Positions 1 to 10,400 of a stretch of 64,000 nt of DNA are shown one piece after another; positions within the stretch are counted from its first letter, which is position 1; each line of letters begins with the position of its first letter. Source of the DNA: Ooceraea biroi (Eukaryota > Arthropoda > Insecta > Hymenoptera > Formicidae); assembly GCF_003672135.1 (NCBI RefSeq), contig NC_039512.1, forward strand, positions 12,540,874 to 12,604,873. Reading direction: 5' to 3'. The notes under the pieces were generated by a model. It did not search any database and was not told the origin of the DNA. It saw only the letters and a list, made by a program, of their open reading frames with translations. Made by a program: the position numbers and the translations under genes.

Positions 1-936
1 AATCAAACTGTTGAAAATATACCATTTAAATATTATCTTTTTGTTGCTAAGTCTGGAAAGACGCAACATAGTTTCCTGTTTTATTTTTCGTGTAATTGGT
101 CATCGTTTCACGGAGACTGACGACTCGACAAACAACTCGGACAGCAATATCGTCATTAGCACGGGGATACATCTCTGTGGCAGCAACATTCTCAAAGTGA
201 TTAGCGGCAACCCCACTGACAATGTCTTGTAACACGCGTCGACCCTCTTGTTTCCTCGGTGCTTTTCCGTGCTGTTTTTATCTCCGCCGTAACGCGATGC
301 GCGATATACCAGTCTCGGGTATACAGAGTCGATCTCTTATACCGTGGGGGAGCCTCTATCCGGTGTCGCGTTCTTTTCCGTACGTGCGGGGAAGCAAGCC
401 AAACAGAAAACAAGTGAGAAAAATGGATAAGAGAAGCGAGTGTGCGTTTCTGCAACGACAACCTCGCGAGGTCGGGGCATGAGGTTTGGGTCGGGGTCTT
501 GTTGAAACCGCTTTGCGCTGATCAGGCCGGGTCAGGGCTCCCCTGTCTTCTTGTCTTCTGTCCAGCAACCATTTTTCCCCCAAAAATCCCTTCTCTCGTT
601 GCTTCTCCAGACGCGTATCGCGCTGCGATCGACGACGATCACGATCGCGGAGGAGCTACGCGGCACCGGCGTGTACGCGGATCGCAGACGCGGATCGTGA
701 ACGCGAACGCGAGTCTAGCATCCACCGCGTGCTAATCGTGCCAACTCGGTGATCTGTTGTAGGTTACCCCCGGCCCGGCCTGATGCGCGCCGCCCCAATC
801 GCGACGAACTCCTCGTCACGCTCGCTTCCCGAGGTCGCACGACTGGTGACCGCGATTAGTCCCTCGCACTAAACACAGACACAGAACACGGGAAGAAGCA
901 GCGGTCGCTCCGCGACCATCACCTACTGCCGCCACC
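1..936 (+). promoter_or_regulatory. Upstream region and 5' leader of VAChT, possibly with the shared cholinergic 5' exon
   Basis: No protein-coding exon is recognisable here. The stretch becomes strongly GC- and CpG-rich from about 600 to the VAChT start. A pyrimidine-poor but possible splice acceptor (TTGTAG, ending at 762) lies 174 bases before the VAChT ATG, and a possible donor (AA then GTGAGA) lies near 411. In Drosophila and C. elegans the VAChT and ChAT transcripts share a 5' non-coding exon upstream of VAChT. By analogy that exon should be here or just left of the window, but I cannot place its edges from sequence alone. Confidence 0.4.
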
Positions 937-940
937 ATGA
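931..940 (+). promoter_or_regulatory. Strong translation start context of VAChT
   Basis: The bases just before and at the ATG at 937 read GCCGCCACC-ATG-A. This matches the full Kozak consensus upstream, though position +4 is A. It supports 937 as the real initiation codon. Confidence 0.7.
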
Positions 941-2667
941 CGACGATACCGATACTGAATATGCAGTTTGGCGAGCTCAAGGAGATCATCTGGACGAAGC
1001 TGCAGGAGCCTAAGGCTCAGCGCAAGCTGGTCCTGATCATCGTCTGCATTGCGCTGTTGCTGGACAACATGCTGTACATGGTGATAGTGCCGATCATACC
1101 AGACTATCTGCAGTACGTCGGCGCGTTTGGCCCGGTTGAGGAAACGACCAACGTCACCGGTCCCCCGGGTCATCATGGCCAAGACTCCGCTACGGGAGTG
1201 CTGTTCGCGTCTAAGGCAATCGTGCAACTAATGGTGAACCCGTTCTCGGGCGCGTTGATCGATCGGATCGGCTACGACGTCCCCATGATGATTGGGCTGT
1301 GCATCATGTTCCTGTCGACAAGCGTGTTCGCGTGCGGTAAGAGCTATGGGGTGTTATTCTTTGCGCGCAGCCTGCAGGGAGTGGGCTCCGCGTTCGCCGA
1401 CACTGCCGGTCTCGCCATGATTGCCGATCGCTTCACTGAGGAGTCCGAGCGCTCGAAAGCGCTTGGCATCGCCCTGGCGTTCATCAGTTTCGGTTGCCTG
1501 GTCGCGCCTCCATTCGGCGGTGCACTGTATCAGTTCGCCGGTAAGGAGGTGCCATTCCTGATACTAGCATTCGTCAGCTTGGCGGATGGCTTTATGCTGT
1601 TGCTAGTGATGAAACCGTTAAAGGAGCAGTTGCGCGATTGCCATCGCGAGGCCAAACCCACGATACCGATCTGGCGGCTGCTGATGGACCCGTACATCGC
1701 CGTCTGCGCAGGAGCCTTGATGATGTCTAACGTTGCGCTTGCCTTTCTCGAGCCGACCATCTCGTTGTGGATGGAGGACACGATGACGCACGACAACTGG
1801 AAGATCGGCATGGTCTGGTTGCCAGCTTTCTTCCCGCACGTGTTCGGCGTGGTGATTACCGTGAAGATGGCCAAGCAATACCCGCAGTACCAGTGGCTGA
1901 TGGCGGCGGGTGGACTCGCGCTCGAAGGTCTCTGCTGCTTTATCATACCATTCGCCAACTCGTACAAAGTGCTGATGATACCGCTGTGCGGTATTTGCTT
2001 TGGCATCGCGCTCATTGACACCGCCCTGTTGCCCACGCTCGGCTACCTAGTGGATGTCAGGTACGTGTCGGTGTACGGCAGCATCTACGCGATTGCCGAT
2101 ATCTCGTATAGCGTGGCATACGCAGTCGGGCCAATCATTGCCGGCGGCGTGGTCGAGGCGATTGGATTCACAGCTCTGAACATCGGCATCGCCTTCTCGA
2201 ACCTACTGTACGCGCCCATGCTCTACTACCTGCGGCACATCTACGACTTCAAGCCGTTCCAGGACGAGGCAAACATCCTGATGCAAGACCCACCCGATAA
2301 GGAATACCAGACCTACGTTCTACAGGAGCAGCGGCCAATAACCGGCGAGATTGGTAACCATCTGAACCAGACGCGCATGGAGACCAACATCGATCAAGGC
2401 TACGATCAGAATTACCAAACGACACAGCACGGCTATGATCAGCACGTCGGTTATGGTGCGCAGAACGCGATGGGCTACAATCAACCTGTCGAACAACCGC
2501 CAGTTTATAATCAGCAGGCTGGCTATGGTCAGCAAAGAAATTACCCCGCTGATCACGTTCAGGAGCAGAGGGGACCGCAAGTCGACGTGAACCCTTTCAG
2601 AAGACCGGAAGTGGATCAGCAGCGGCCAGCCGGGGATAGTAATCCTTTCAGGCAAGGCATGTACTAA
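937..2667 (+). CDS. VAChT: Vesicular acetylcholine transporter (VAChT), single coding exon
   Basis: The 576-residue protein is a 12-span major facilitator transporter that exchanges lumenal protons for cytosolic acetylcholine in synaptic vesicles. A short cytosolic N terminus is followed by TM1 (about 31-55) with the LLDNMLYMVIVPIIPDY signature; its aspartate (residue 43) is characteristic of vesicular amine/acetylcholine transporters. The first lumenal loop carries an N-glycosylation sequon (NVT, 72-74). The loop after TM2 has the MFS motif-A-like NPFSGALIDRIGYD. TM10 contains ADISYS with an aspartate at 388, the position linked in vertebrate VAChT to transport and vesamicol binding. The core ends near 435. 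The tail of about 140 residues is rich in Q, Y, N and G, with two NPF motifs (552-554, 569-571). The coding region has no introns, as expected for a VAChT gene nested in a ChAT intron. VMAT is the main alternative, but the ChAT exons downstream on the same strand make VAChT nearly certain. Confidence 0.96.
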   Translation: MTTIPILNMQFGELKEIIWTKLQEPKAQRKLVLIIVCIALLLDNMLYMVIVPIIPDYLQYVGAFGPVEETTNVTGPPGHHGQDSATGVLFASKAIVQLMVNPFSGALIDRIGYDVPMMIGLCIMFLSTSVFACGKSYGVLFFARSLQGVGSAFADTAGLAMIADRFTEESERSKALGIALAFISFGCLVAPPFGGALYQFAGKEVPFLILAFVSLADGFMLLLVMKPLKEQLRDCHREAKPTIPIWRLLMDPYIAVCAGALMMSNVALAFLEPTISLWMEDTMTHDNWKIGMVWLPAFFPHVFGVVITVKMAKQYPQYQWLMAAGGLALEGLCCFIIPFANSYKVLMIPLCGICFGIALIDTALLPTLGYLVDVRYVSVYGSIYAIADISYSVAYAVGPIIAGGVVEAIGFTALNIGIAFSNLLYAPMLYYLRHIYDFKPFQDEANILMQDPPDKEYQTYVLQEQRPITGEIGNHLNQTRMETNIDQGYDQNYQTTQHGYDQHVGYGAQNAMGYNQPVEQPPVYNQQAGYGQQRNYPADHVQEQRGPQVDVNPFRRPEVDQQRPAGDSNPFRQGMY

Positions 2668-3288
2668 GAGCGATCAGCCATCGCCGGTTGTCGCTCGATT
2701 GTTTGACGATCGCGATCGATTGGAAGGCAGGCATGTCCTTTCGCTCGGGAGTGCGTTCGAGAGTCTTCGAGACAGGCTTCCACTTATCAGCAGAGAATCG
2801 ACAGAGTCGTCGTAGGGCGGCAGGTCGGCGAGACTTCAGGAGCGGGTGATCGGGACGCTAGATTGAAAAGACGAAAGAAAGGCGGAAAAGGAGAAAGAAG
2901 GAAAGAGAGAGATTGCCTGGGGGATCGTCGATCGTATCAGCATCCGCTAGATCTCGATCGTACTCAAAATATACCGGTACTAGTCGGGGGTGACAGACAG
3001 AGGCAACGACTTCCAGAGTGATTCCCTGAGAAATTCCACGGACTGTTGCTCCGTGAAAGCGGTGAATCCTGACGGTCCTGGGATCTGTTCGAGGTTTCGC
3101 AAGTGTGTAGTACGAGTCGCGAGAACGAGAAGAAGAAAGGAAAGGTGAGAAATGGCAACGCGAACACCGAGTTCTGACGCTAGCAGAGGATGTGACGTTG
3201 TAGGAGTAAAGTGACAGTATTTATGCAGACTGCAGATCTTCAACAGAGATAAGGACCGCGAGGGAAACAAAATTAGTCGCAACATCGA

Positions 3289-3294
3289 AATAAA
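3289..3294 (+). promoter_or_regulatory. Possible proximal polyadenylation signal of VAChT
   Basis: AATAAA 622 bases after the VAChT stop codon, in an A-rich context. It would give a short 3' UTR if used. Confidence 0.3.
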
Positions 3295-3677
3295 ATTAGA
3301 GTGAGAGAAAACGGGAGATGTGACTGGTGCTACGGAGAAAAGAAAAAAAACAACGTTCTTCAGGTGAAGAGTCGACGTTGTGGGAAAGTTGAAAGGGAAA
3401 GAAGGATTCACGACCGCGAGGAAGGCTTCCGGTCAGCAAGGACCTTCGCTCGCGGATTGCCGCCGGGCAAGTTTTCGGTTTTTATTGTTTTTCGTTGAAG
3501 ATCGTTTTATTGCTGAACGGAAATAGCATATCACTAGTTAAGACTAATCAGGAATCTAGGATAAGGCTTTAAGTTAAGTAGGAGACTGTATAGGAGGAGT
3601 GTGACGAGGGTGGTCGAGACTCGCCCCGCGTACCGCTCTGTATTGGCAAAGTACTTGTCCCTGCTCCGACCTGCACG

Positions 3678-3683
3678 AATAAA
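3678..3683 (+). promoter_or_regulatory. Possible distal polyadenylation signal of VAChT
   Basis: AATAAA about 1 kb after the VAChT stop. The DNA turns abruptly AT-rich soon after it, consistent with the transcript ending here and intronic sequence following. Confidence 0.4.
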
Positions 3684-6600
3684 TTCCATTACAAAGGAAA
3701 AATCGGGAATACATCACTTCAGTAATTAAACTAAGACTGCAAAAGCTGTTTTTAATTATTAGAATTTCAGACTTTTACACATGTGCGCATTCTAAAATTG
3801 TTGCTTGACGTACGTTTCATGTTATGAATAAAATCTTCTACTACGATAGCGGAATTTTAATTATTATAAATAATTATTATAAATGTTGTTATGAAAGACA
3901 GATGGTGAAGCCTATTAAAGACTTTTCTGTTTAAATAATTTTTAATGTTCAAAATTTGTTTCCTACTCCATTCATCTCTATTTCACGTTTTTGCTGAAAA
4001 GCAAGACATCTTCATTGTTTTAACAAAATACCAGACGACGTCTCTCGTATAATTATATTTATCCATATGCGCGTATGCGTATGTATCAAGTAAATATTAT
4101 ATAAATATTTATATTATGTAAATATTATATAAATTGTTGTTAGAATTCTGAGAGAATATATCTTCTATTTTGTTAAATATAATAAGTACAAATTGATAAA
4201 TTGACCGCAACTTCAAGAACTCAAATATAATCAGTATTTCAAGAAAATTCTTTCTGATTTTCCTCGCGCTTCAATGCGAGACTCTACATCTCCTTTCAGT
4301 CCGATCGAGTACTTTGCCGCAATAATGGAGCAATACCAGTACCAAAGCGCGACAAAGTGAACATATCTGTATTTTTATGAGATTACTTTTCTAATTGTAG
4401 AGGTATTTCGTTCTCGGAACCTTGTCGATTTGGTTCGCGCGGGGATAATCGCGCGCGAAATCTGCATAATAATCTACACGTAGACTCTAACGTACGCATA
4501 TTTCTATATGTACATGTAAATATGTCGAATCTCTTAATCGTGTGTCGGAGACTGACTCGACCGCGCGGTTTCGCGGGGACCGTCGCGAGCGGACTTCACC
4601 GTCACGGGCGCGGGTCTGCCTGCGCGATTTTCCTTGTCGACAACCCGCCAAGCTTCACGGCCGAGTGCACAGTACACATTCGTACCTACTCGTCAATACT
4701 AGAAGACGCCACGAGAAACGCAAAGCAAATGAGTTAATCATTAACGAGCACACCCGCGCGCTCGCGCGCGATCGGCATCGTTCGTCATCGTCGATTAGCA
4801 TGAAGGGCGCGAAAAGGATAATGATGATGAGAGGAGGGTTGCTCCTCACTCGTCAGGGAGAATCCGCTTCGCTCGCGACCGGACCTCGGGATGACCGCTC
4901 GCCATCCGATGACGTCGCGGCGGATCGGCTCGAGGCCCGGCCTCGCGACTGCTTTGAGTTAACAGTGCCTGAACTTCGCAAATTTTTAATCCCCATCCTG
5001 CCGCGGGGCTCGCGGCATGGACAAGAATATCGTAAAGCTCTCCCGCAAAAAGATTCAACGCGAGTGTGCATCACCCGACCTAACGTAGACACACTTTCTA
5101 TTAGAGACCCGCTATACACATGTACCTAAACGTAGGCTATACGCGTTTCGTTTTGTAGCTGCGAGGGAGAGTGGAGCGCGTTTTATCTCCGCGACGGCGC
5201 ATTTCGTTTCTATATACGAGCTGGCCTCTAACGTTAAGTACTTTATCGTAACGGTAGCGCGTGGCACGCCGATAATTACCGCCGCGATTCCGCGCTCGTG
5301 GCGGATTCACCGCGAAAGCCGATGTTTTAGCATAATCGAGACGCTTCGTACGGCGCGTTTGTGTCGCTGGTATGTCATTATGGAATTAACGATAATTTCC
5401 CTGCTCTTAACCCGCAAATAACCCGCAATGTCGTTTTCGACCCGTAGATTCCAAGGTTGAGCCTTGTATGAGCCTTTGACTTGTCTAGTCGATTTAATTA
5501 AATGTATTTATTTATTTATTATATACTTATTGTATAAATGGATATTACGTTTCGTATAATATATTTTTTTATCGCGCGTCTCTTTGTGATTCTCTTTACG
5601 ATGCACCATGCAATTTCTTTCTTTAATTTTATCTTTGCATTATATTCGTATTTATGCATTACATTTGATATGTACAATGGTTACCCGAGCGTTCTCTTTC
5701 GAGAGTAGCAAAGTCGAAAGTGTTACGTACCAAAGAATACGCGATAATTATCGGCGAGGCGTTGCATCGGTGCACTGCGGTTATACATACACGTATATCA
5801 TATGAAAAATTATATAGTAGCTTCTTTTGTCTCTTGTAAATACACTATATTATGCGTGCGTGAAATGGAAAGGAAGAAGGTATCTTCCTTTCCCTTTCTA
5901 CGCAATGCGTCACATATTGGGTGTCTCAAAATTATCGTCACTCAATTCAATCACGAGTGCTCCAATTCGCTTCAATATTTTTAAGAAGTAAAATCTACAA
6001 TTAGAATTCTCAATAGAGATTTTGAAAAAAATCCGCTTAAAATTTAATAAAGAAGATAATTAATCTTCTGTTTTCATTGCATATGAAATTTATTACATTT
6101 TTAATTGTAATCATATCTCAAATATTGCGAAAGTCCCTTGAGAACATTGAAACATGCATTGCTCTTTTCGTCTTCTGACTTCTAGTAGTCGCGATGATAG
6201 TGATTGATGTAGTGGCAGCAGTTGTGGGACACCCGGTATATATCTTGCCTACTTGTATCATATCATTGGTGAGTGTTGTGAAAGCGACAGTACGTGAGTA
6301 TAAAATCCCTTTTCCTTTTTCCCATCTCCTGGGACTAAAGGCCAGTGCTGGGCAAAGGTGTACGCTTCTGATACCCCCGGTTTGTGTGCAGAACCTGAGG
6401 ATCTTAAAAGCGAAACGGGAACGTGTTTTTTTCTCAAAACGAGATCAGTTACGCTTTGCATTATATTAACAATTTTACGATTGTTATTGGGTGAATTTGT
6501 TCGAAGGAGAAATCGTTTTGCATTCTTAAGAATACATTTTGAAGAAAGCAGCGTGGCTAATTTTACTTTGCTCTTGAAATCCTCAGTTATCGCGCGTACG

Positions 6601-7038
6601 ACCAACTCGAAAGACTCGCCGTTCTCACGAATTTCGTTAAGTTTTGACGATTCTACCATACGTTGCAATTAAGTCAGGAAACAGTGAAAACGGCGAGAAT
6701 TTCTCTGTTAAGTCAGTTGTAAGTTCTCTGTTGTAAAGATTTCTATAAAACACGGTATCGAATAATTTGTAGATAATTAGCTTAGACAGATACGCGGATG
6801 GGTGGATCGTTGTTTCTCCTCTGCTTGGAAAAGATTCAAGGTACCGAGCTCGACTGTAAAAATTATTATATATTTTATTGATTTTTAAGAGTAATAGTCT
6901 ATGCGATGATGTCCTGCGTGTTACAAGGCCTTGCTCAGCATGGTCGTGAGCGACGTTTGGAGCACGAACACGGGCGCTAGTTTCTCAACAATATTTTTCT
7001 CACCTGGTAACCCGCGTGTATCTGATTCCCAAGTGTTG
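3684..7038 (+). other. Non-coding DNA, presumed ChAT first intron (part 1)
   Basis: No recognisable exon. An AT-rich stretch (3700-4260) includes a short repeated motif, GTAAATATTATATAAAT, near 4090-4133. A CpG-rich block (about 4430-5450) contains long open frames that match no family I know and lack a good ATG. 5500-7000 is mixed, with a possible TIR-bounded fragment (5919-6234) and a hAT-like terminus (near 6343). Confidence 0.5.
5919..6234. mobile_element. Possible small TIR element (MITE-like), 316 bp
   Basis: The left edge reads GGGTGTCTCA (5919-5928). The right edge reads TGGGACACCC (6225-6234), whose reverse complement differs at one base. Short GGGTGTC-type ends of this kind are common on insect DNA-transposon remnants. 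No transposase is encoded, and no clear target-site duplication is visible. The arms are only 10 bases, so chance is possible. Confidence 0.3.
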
Positions 7039-7048
7039 CGAGCGAGCG

Positions 7049-7112
<64 letters not shown>
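7039..7112. repeat. (GA)n microsatellite with GCGA lead-in
   Basis: About 59 bases of uninterrupted GA/AG dinucleotides (about 7052-7110), preceded by four GCGA-type units. It produces artefactual Arg-Glu and Ser-Leu repeats in several frames. Confidence 0.95.
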
Positions 7113-7116
<4 letters not shown>

Positions 7117-7442
7117 TGGGGATCTCGACGATCTCCAGCTCGATGACGGAGCGTGCGACACGCGAGCATATATCTTTAACGGAGTGCGGAGGGGAGAAAT
7201 AGCCACCAAAGTTATGTATATCCAGTTATCCGTGCATAATGCGTAATTATTCGTGCGCGACGAGGAGTTGATCGTGCATCTCGAGATTAATCCGTAAGCG
7301 TAGCATAATTTAACTGCAATACATTCGCACTTTGCGCGTACACACAGCATGCATATACACTGACGTACACTTATACACGTACATTTACAGGTACATATAT
7401 GTACAGGAGATGACATATACATACATAGACAGATGGACACTG

Positions 7443-7468
7443 TACACACAAACATACACACACACACA
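7443..7468. repeat. CA-rich microsatellite
   Basis: Interrupted CA repeats followed by an uninterrupted (CA) run of about six units. Confidence 0.7.
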
Positions 7469-10400
7469 TTCGCGATTCTAATAATTATACATAAAGACAC
7501 GCATGTATGTATGTATATTTAACTGATGAAAAACCAAGTAATTCGAAATGCGTATGTAACTGAAATCCTATGACACTGTAATGTTGTTGAACCGGTTATT
7601 AAAGATGTCATTGTTACCGAAGGATACCATGTGTTGCACTTGATACCATCTCGACACATCGTTAACTTGTTCTCTTTGTGTATGAAGCTAATTTCTATCA
7701 AATATTCATACAATACAATTATACAAATTTTAAACTTCTAACAGACAATTCCCAGCGCTCTTAAAATATTAATCAAAACGGAAATATCTCGCTCAGCGCT
7801 CGTGAGAGAGAATTTTCCAATCGTGGAACGTAAAATTGCATCATCGCGACACTCGCTCTCGCATAAGAGCAACCGATGACAAAAGCATCTCTCTTTCATC
7901 CGGAGAGAAATCGATCGACAAGAGGAAGGGGTGCGGAGGGAGAAAGGGATGCAAATGTCAATCACGAATTCATCGTAAATCCCTTTCGCGCGGCATCAAG
8001 AGCGTAATGCGATCGCTTATCCTCTCTTCGTTCGCTCTCCGCGACACGCTTGGGAGAAAAGTAACGAGAACGACTTACACCCTGGTATCATATCATCGCG
8101 GGATGCTGCAAAGGGTTGACCAGAACGAAGTAACGATAGGAGGGGGTGAGGAGAAGGGCGAAAGAGAGGAACAGGGGGTTTTAAGCCCTTAAGAACGCGC
8201 GGCACGCGCCGTTCGGAATTCGGGCCTAATGAAAAAGCGAGAAGCAGAGAAACGAGCGCGCGCGCGCACAAGACGATGACGAGCGATCCATAGGGGATGT
8301 CTGCGGGGGCTCTCTAGTGTCACCCTAACCCCATCAAAGTGTAATAATATTTATATTAGGGTGCAGCTGAGAAGGGTGGGTGTATGGGGTACACCGTGCG
8401 GCCGGGCGAGCGAGATGCCTCGGGGAGGGGTGGAGATGCATCCATCCCCTTCCAACGACTGTACCGAGTGATCCCCTGGTAACGACTGACCCGCGGCACG
8501 TTATTCCGCAGATATCGATCGCGCGCCGCAACGAGTACGCGCCGCATCGATAACGCCGCCGTGCGCCCTCGAGGTATCGATTAATCGAACGGGGATACGC
8601 GGGCGAGCAGACGAGGAACATCACCAGACACGTTCCGCACGTGCGTGAGTAGAGTTCGGTGGGTAATTACGTCAACGTGAATCTTGCTAACTCGGGAAAA
8701 AGTTGCGACGATTGCAGCGAAGTTCACTGTTGGCTGTGATATCTCGTAAAGAATAAATTTACCTTGTATTATAGTACAGTAATCGATTTTAATGCACGTC
8801 ACTGATGCGAAGAATGGACACATTTGTCGATGTCTCTTGTAAAAAATTGCAATGATTGTCTTTTAAAAAAATATAAATCTAAATTATCGATTTGCGACTG
8901 TTTAGGAAGAGATGTTAGAAAATTCCACTTATAATAAATTGCAAGTGTATATAGATAGAAAGAAAGACAGATATTTATCGAATTTTAGATAAAATTGTAC
9001 TATATTTTAGATATAATGTATTTTCTATATATTGAAGAAACTAATTCTTGTAAAATAAAATTACTAAGATATCTAATTTTGTAAAATCATAAAAATTAAA
9101 GTATAAAGATAAAAAGATATTCAATTTTATGCATATTTTAATAGAGAAAGATTTATTATAACTATCTCTATGAGAAAAATAAAAATGCGATTAGCAGTGA
9201 ACAGTTTTCACAGCTATCGGGAGTGAATTGATAGAACAAAAATATATACGCTTTCTTTGCTTTATTTATTTGATTATGTTACGTGATTATTTGAAGCACT
9301 TTATGTCAGAGAATAATTCATTGTAGAATAATTTCAATTACTTGCTACGGTACATCGTTACATCGTTTATTTTAAGAGTTACATAAGTCATGTATATACG
9401 ACTCGACGGTCGCGTATATAATCAGCTACTCAGATCTTTACGTGTCCCAGATCGCAAGGCTGTCCTAGATTAAAGTTGACACGTCGACGTTGTGCGCTTT
9501 TAAGACGCGAATATCGATTCCTTCCATTCTCTCTCTCCTCATAAAAGTGTCTAAATATCATATATTCTTTAGTATATTTGCAGATGGAAGCTTTACCTTG
9601 CTTGTTAAGAAATTTCACGTTTAAATGTTCACGTGGACTTCTTTGTTCTGAAAATGTCCTTAGTAATGACCAAGCAGTATTGTATTTTCGGAGATTTCAA
9701 CGAAATTCTTGAAGATTTTAACGGACCGTGAGGTTGAATTTTGAAAATAAAATGACGTTATAAAAAGAGCATATTTATTAAAAATGCACGATGATACACT
9801 GCAAAACACGATTTACAGTTACGACACTTTCTGACACTTTTCAAACAAGATTTAAACTAACATTCATGAGCGCTATTCGCATATCTGTTACAGTAACAAA
9901 ACCAAATAATTTTGCCGTCAGTTTTTGTGTGTCGATAGAAGTGAGAAATGATAAATATGATATTGACAAGATACTAAACTCAAACAACCGTTATATACAT
10001 ATCGTTTACCGTTCTCACAGAAGATACATCAAGAATATATTACACAATTTTATCATATTTTATCACAAAACGTGATATGCGCTCAATACCTTATTTTAAC
10101 TTTATTTTGCCTTCTCAAATCGCGATATGGACTTTTTAATGGACTATCGCTTTCTAGTAAATTAATATTTACCGTCAAAATGTCAATTGATGAGTCGGCA
10201 GATATTAACGAAGACTAACGATGATTCAAGAGTCCCTGAGTAGGAGTGCGTCCAAGAATATCTCGTGAAAGTGCGCCTCCAAAGCGGCAAACGAGCCGAC
10301 AAATCGGATTCACAGGATGCTGGACATTACGTCGGAGGTGATCGGGGACGGGGGTGGTTCACACCGAATTCGATTAGGTTCTGGCGCCTTCACGTCCTTG

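Larger units (their letters stand above)
2668..3683 (+). other. Probable VAChT 3' UTR
   Basis: After the TAA at 2665-2667 about 1 kb has no convincing coding potential on either strand. It contains two AATAAA hexamers (3289-3294 and 3678-3683). Purine-rich runs occur at about 2865-2915. The strand and the position immediately after VAChT make 3' UTR the simplest reading; the true end is inferred. Confidence 0.55.

Noticed and set aside
1530..2036. 168-codon open frame antisense to VAChT
   Set aside because: It is the mirror of a GC-biased coding region. VAChT on the + strand fully explains the sequence.
4542..5129. 195-codon open frame on the + strand
   Set aside because: Starts at GTG, not ATG, has no recognisable domain, and lies in a CpG-rich block where stop codons are rare by composition.
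7016..7246. Arg-Glu and Ser-Leu repeat proteins
   Set aside because: Translations of the (GA)n microsatellite in different frames.
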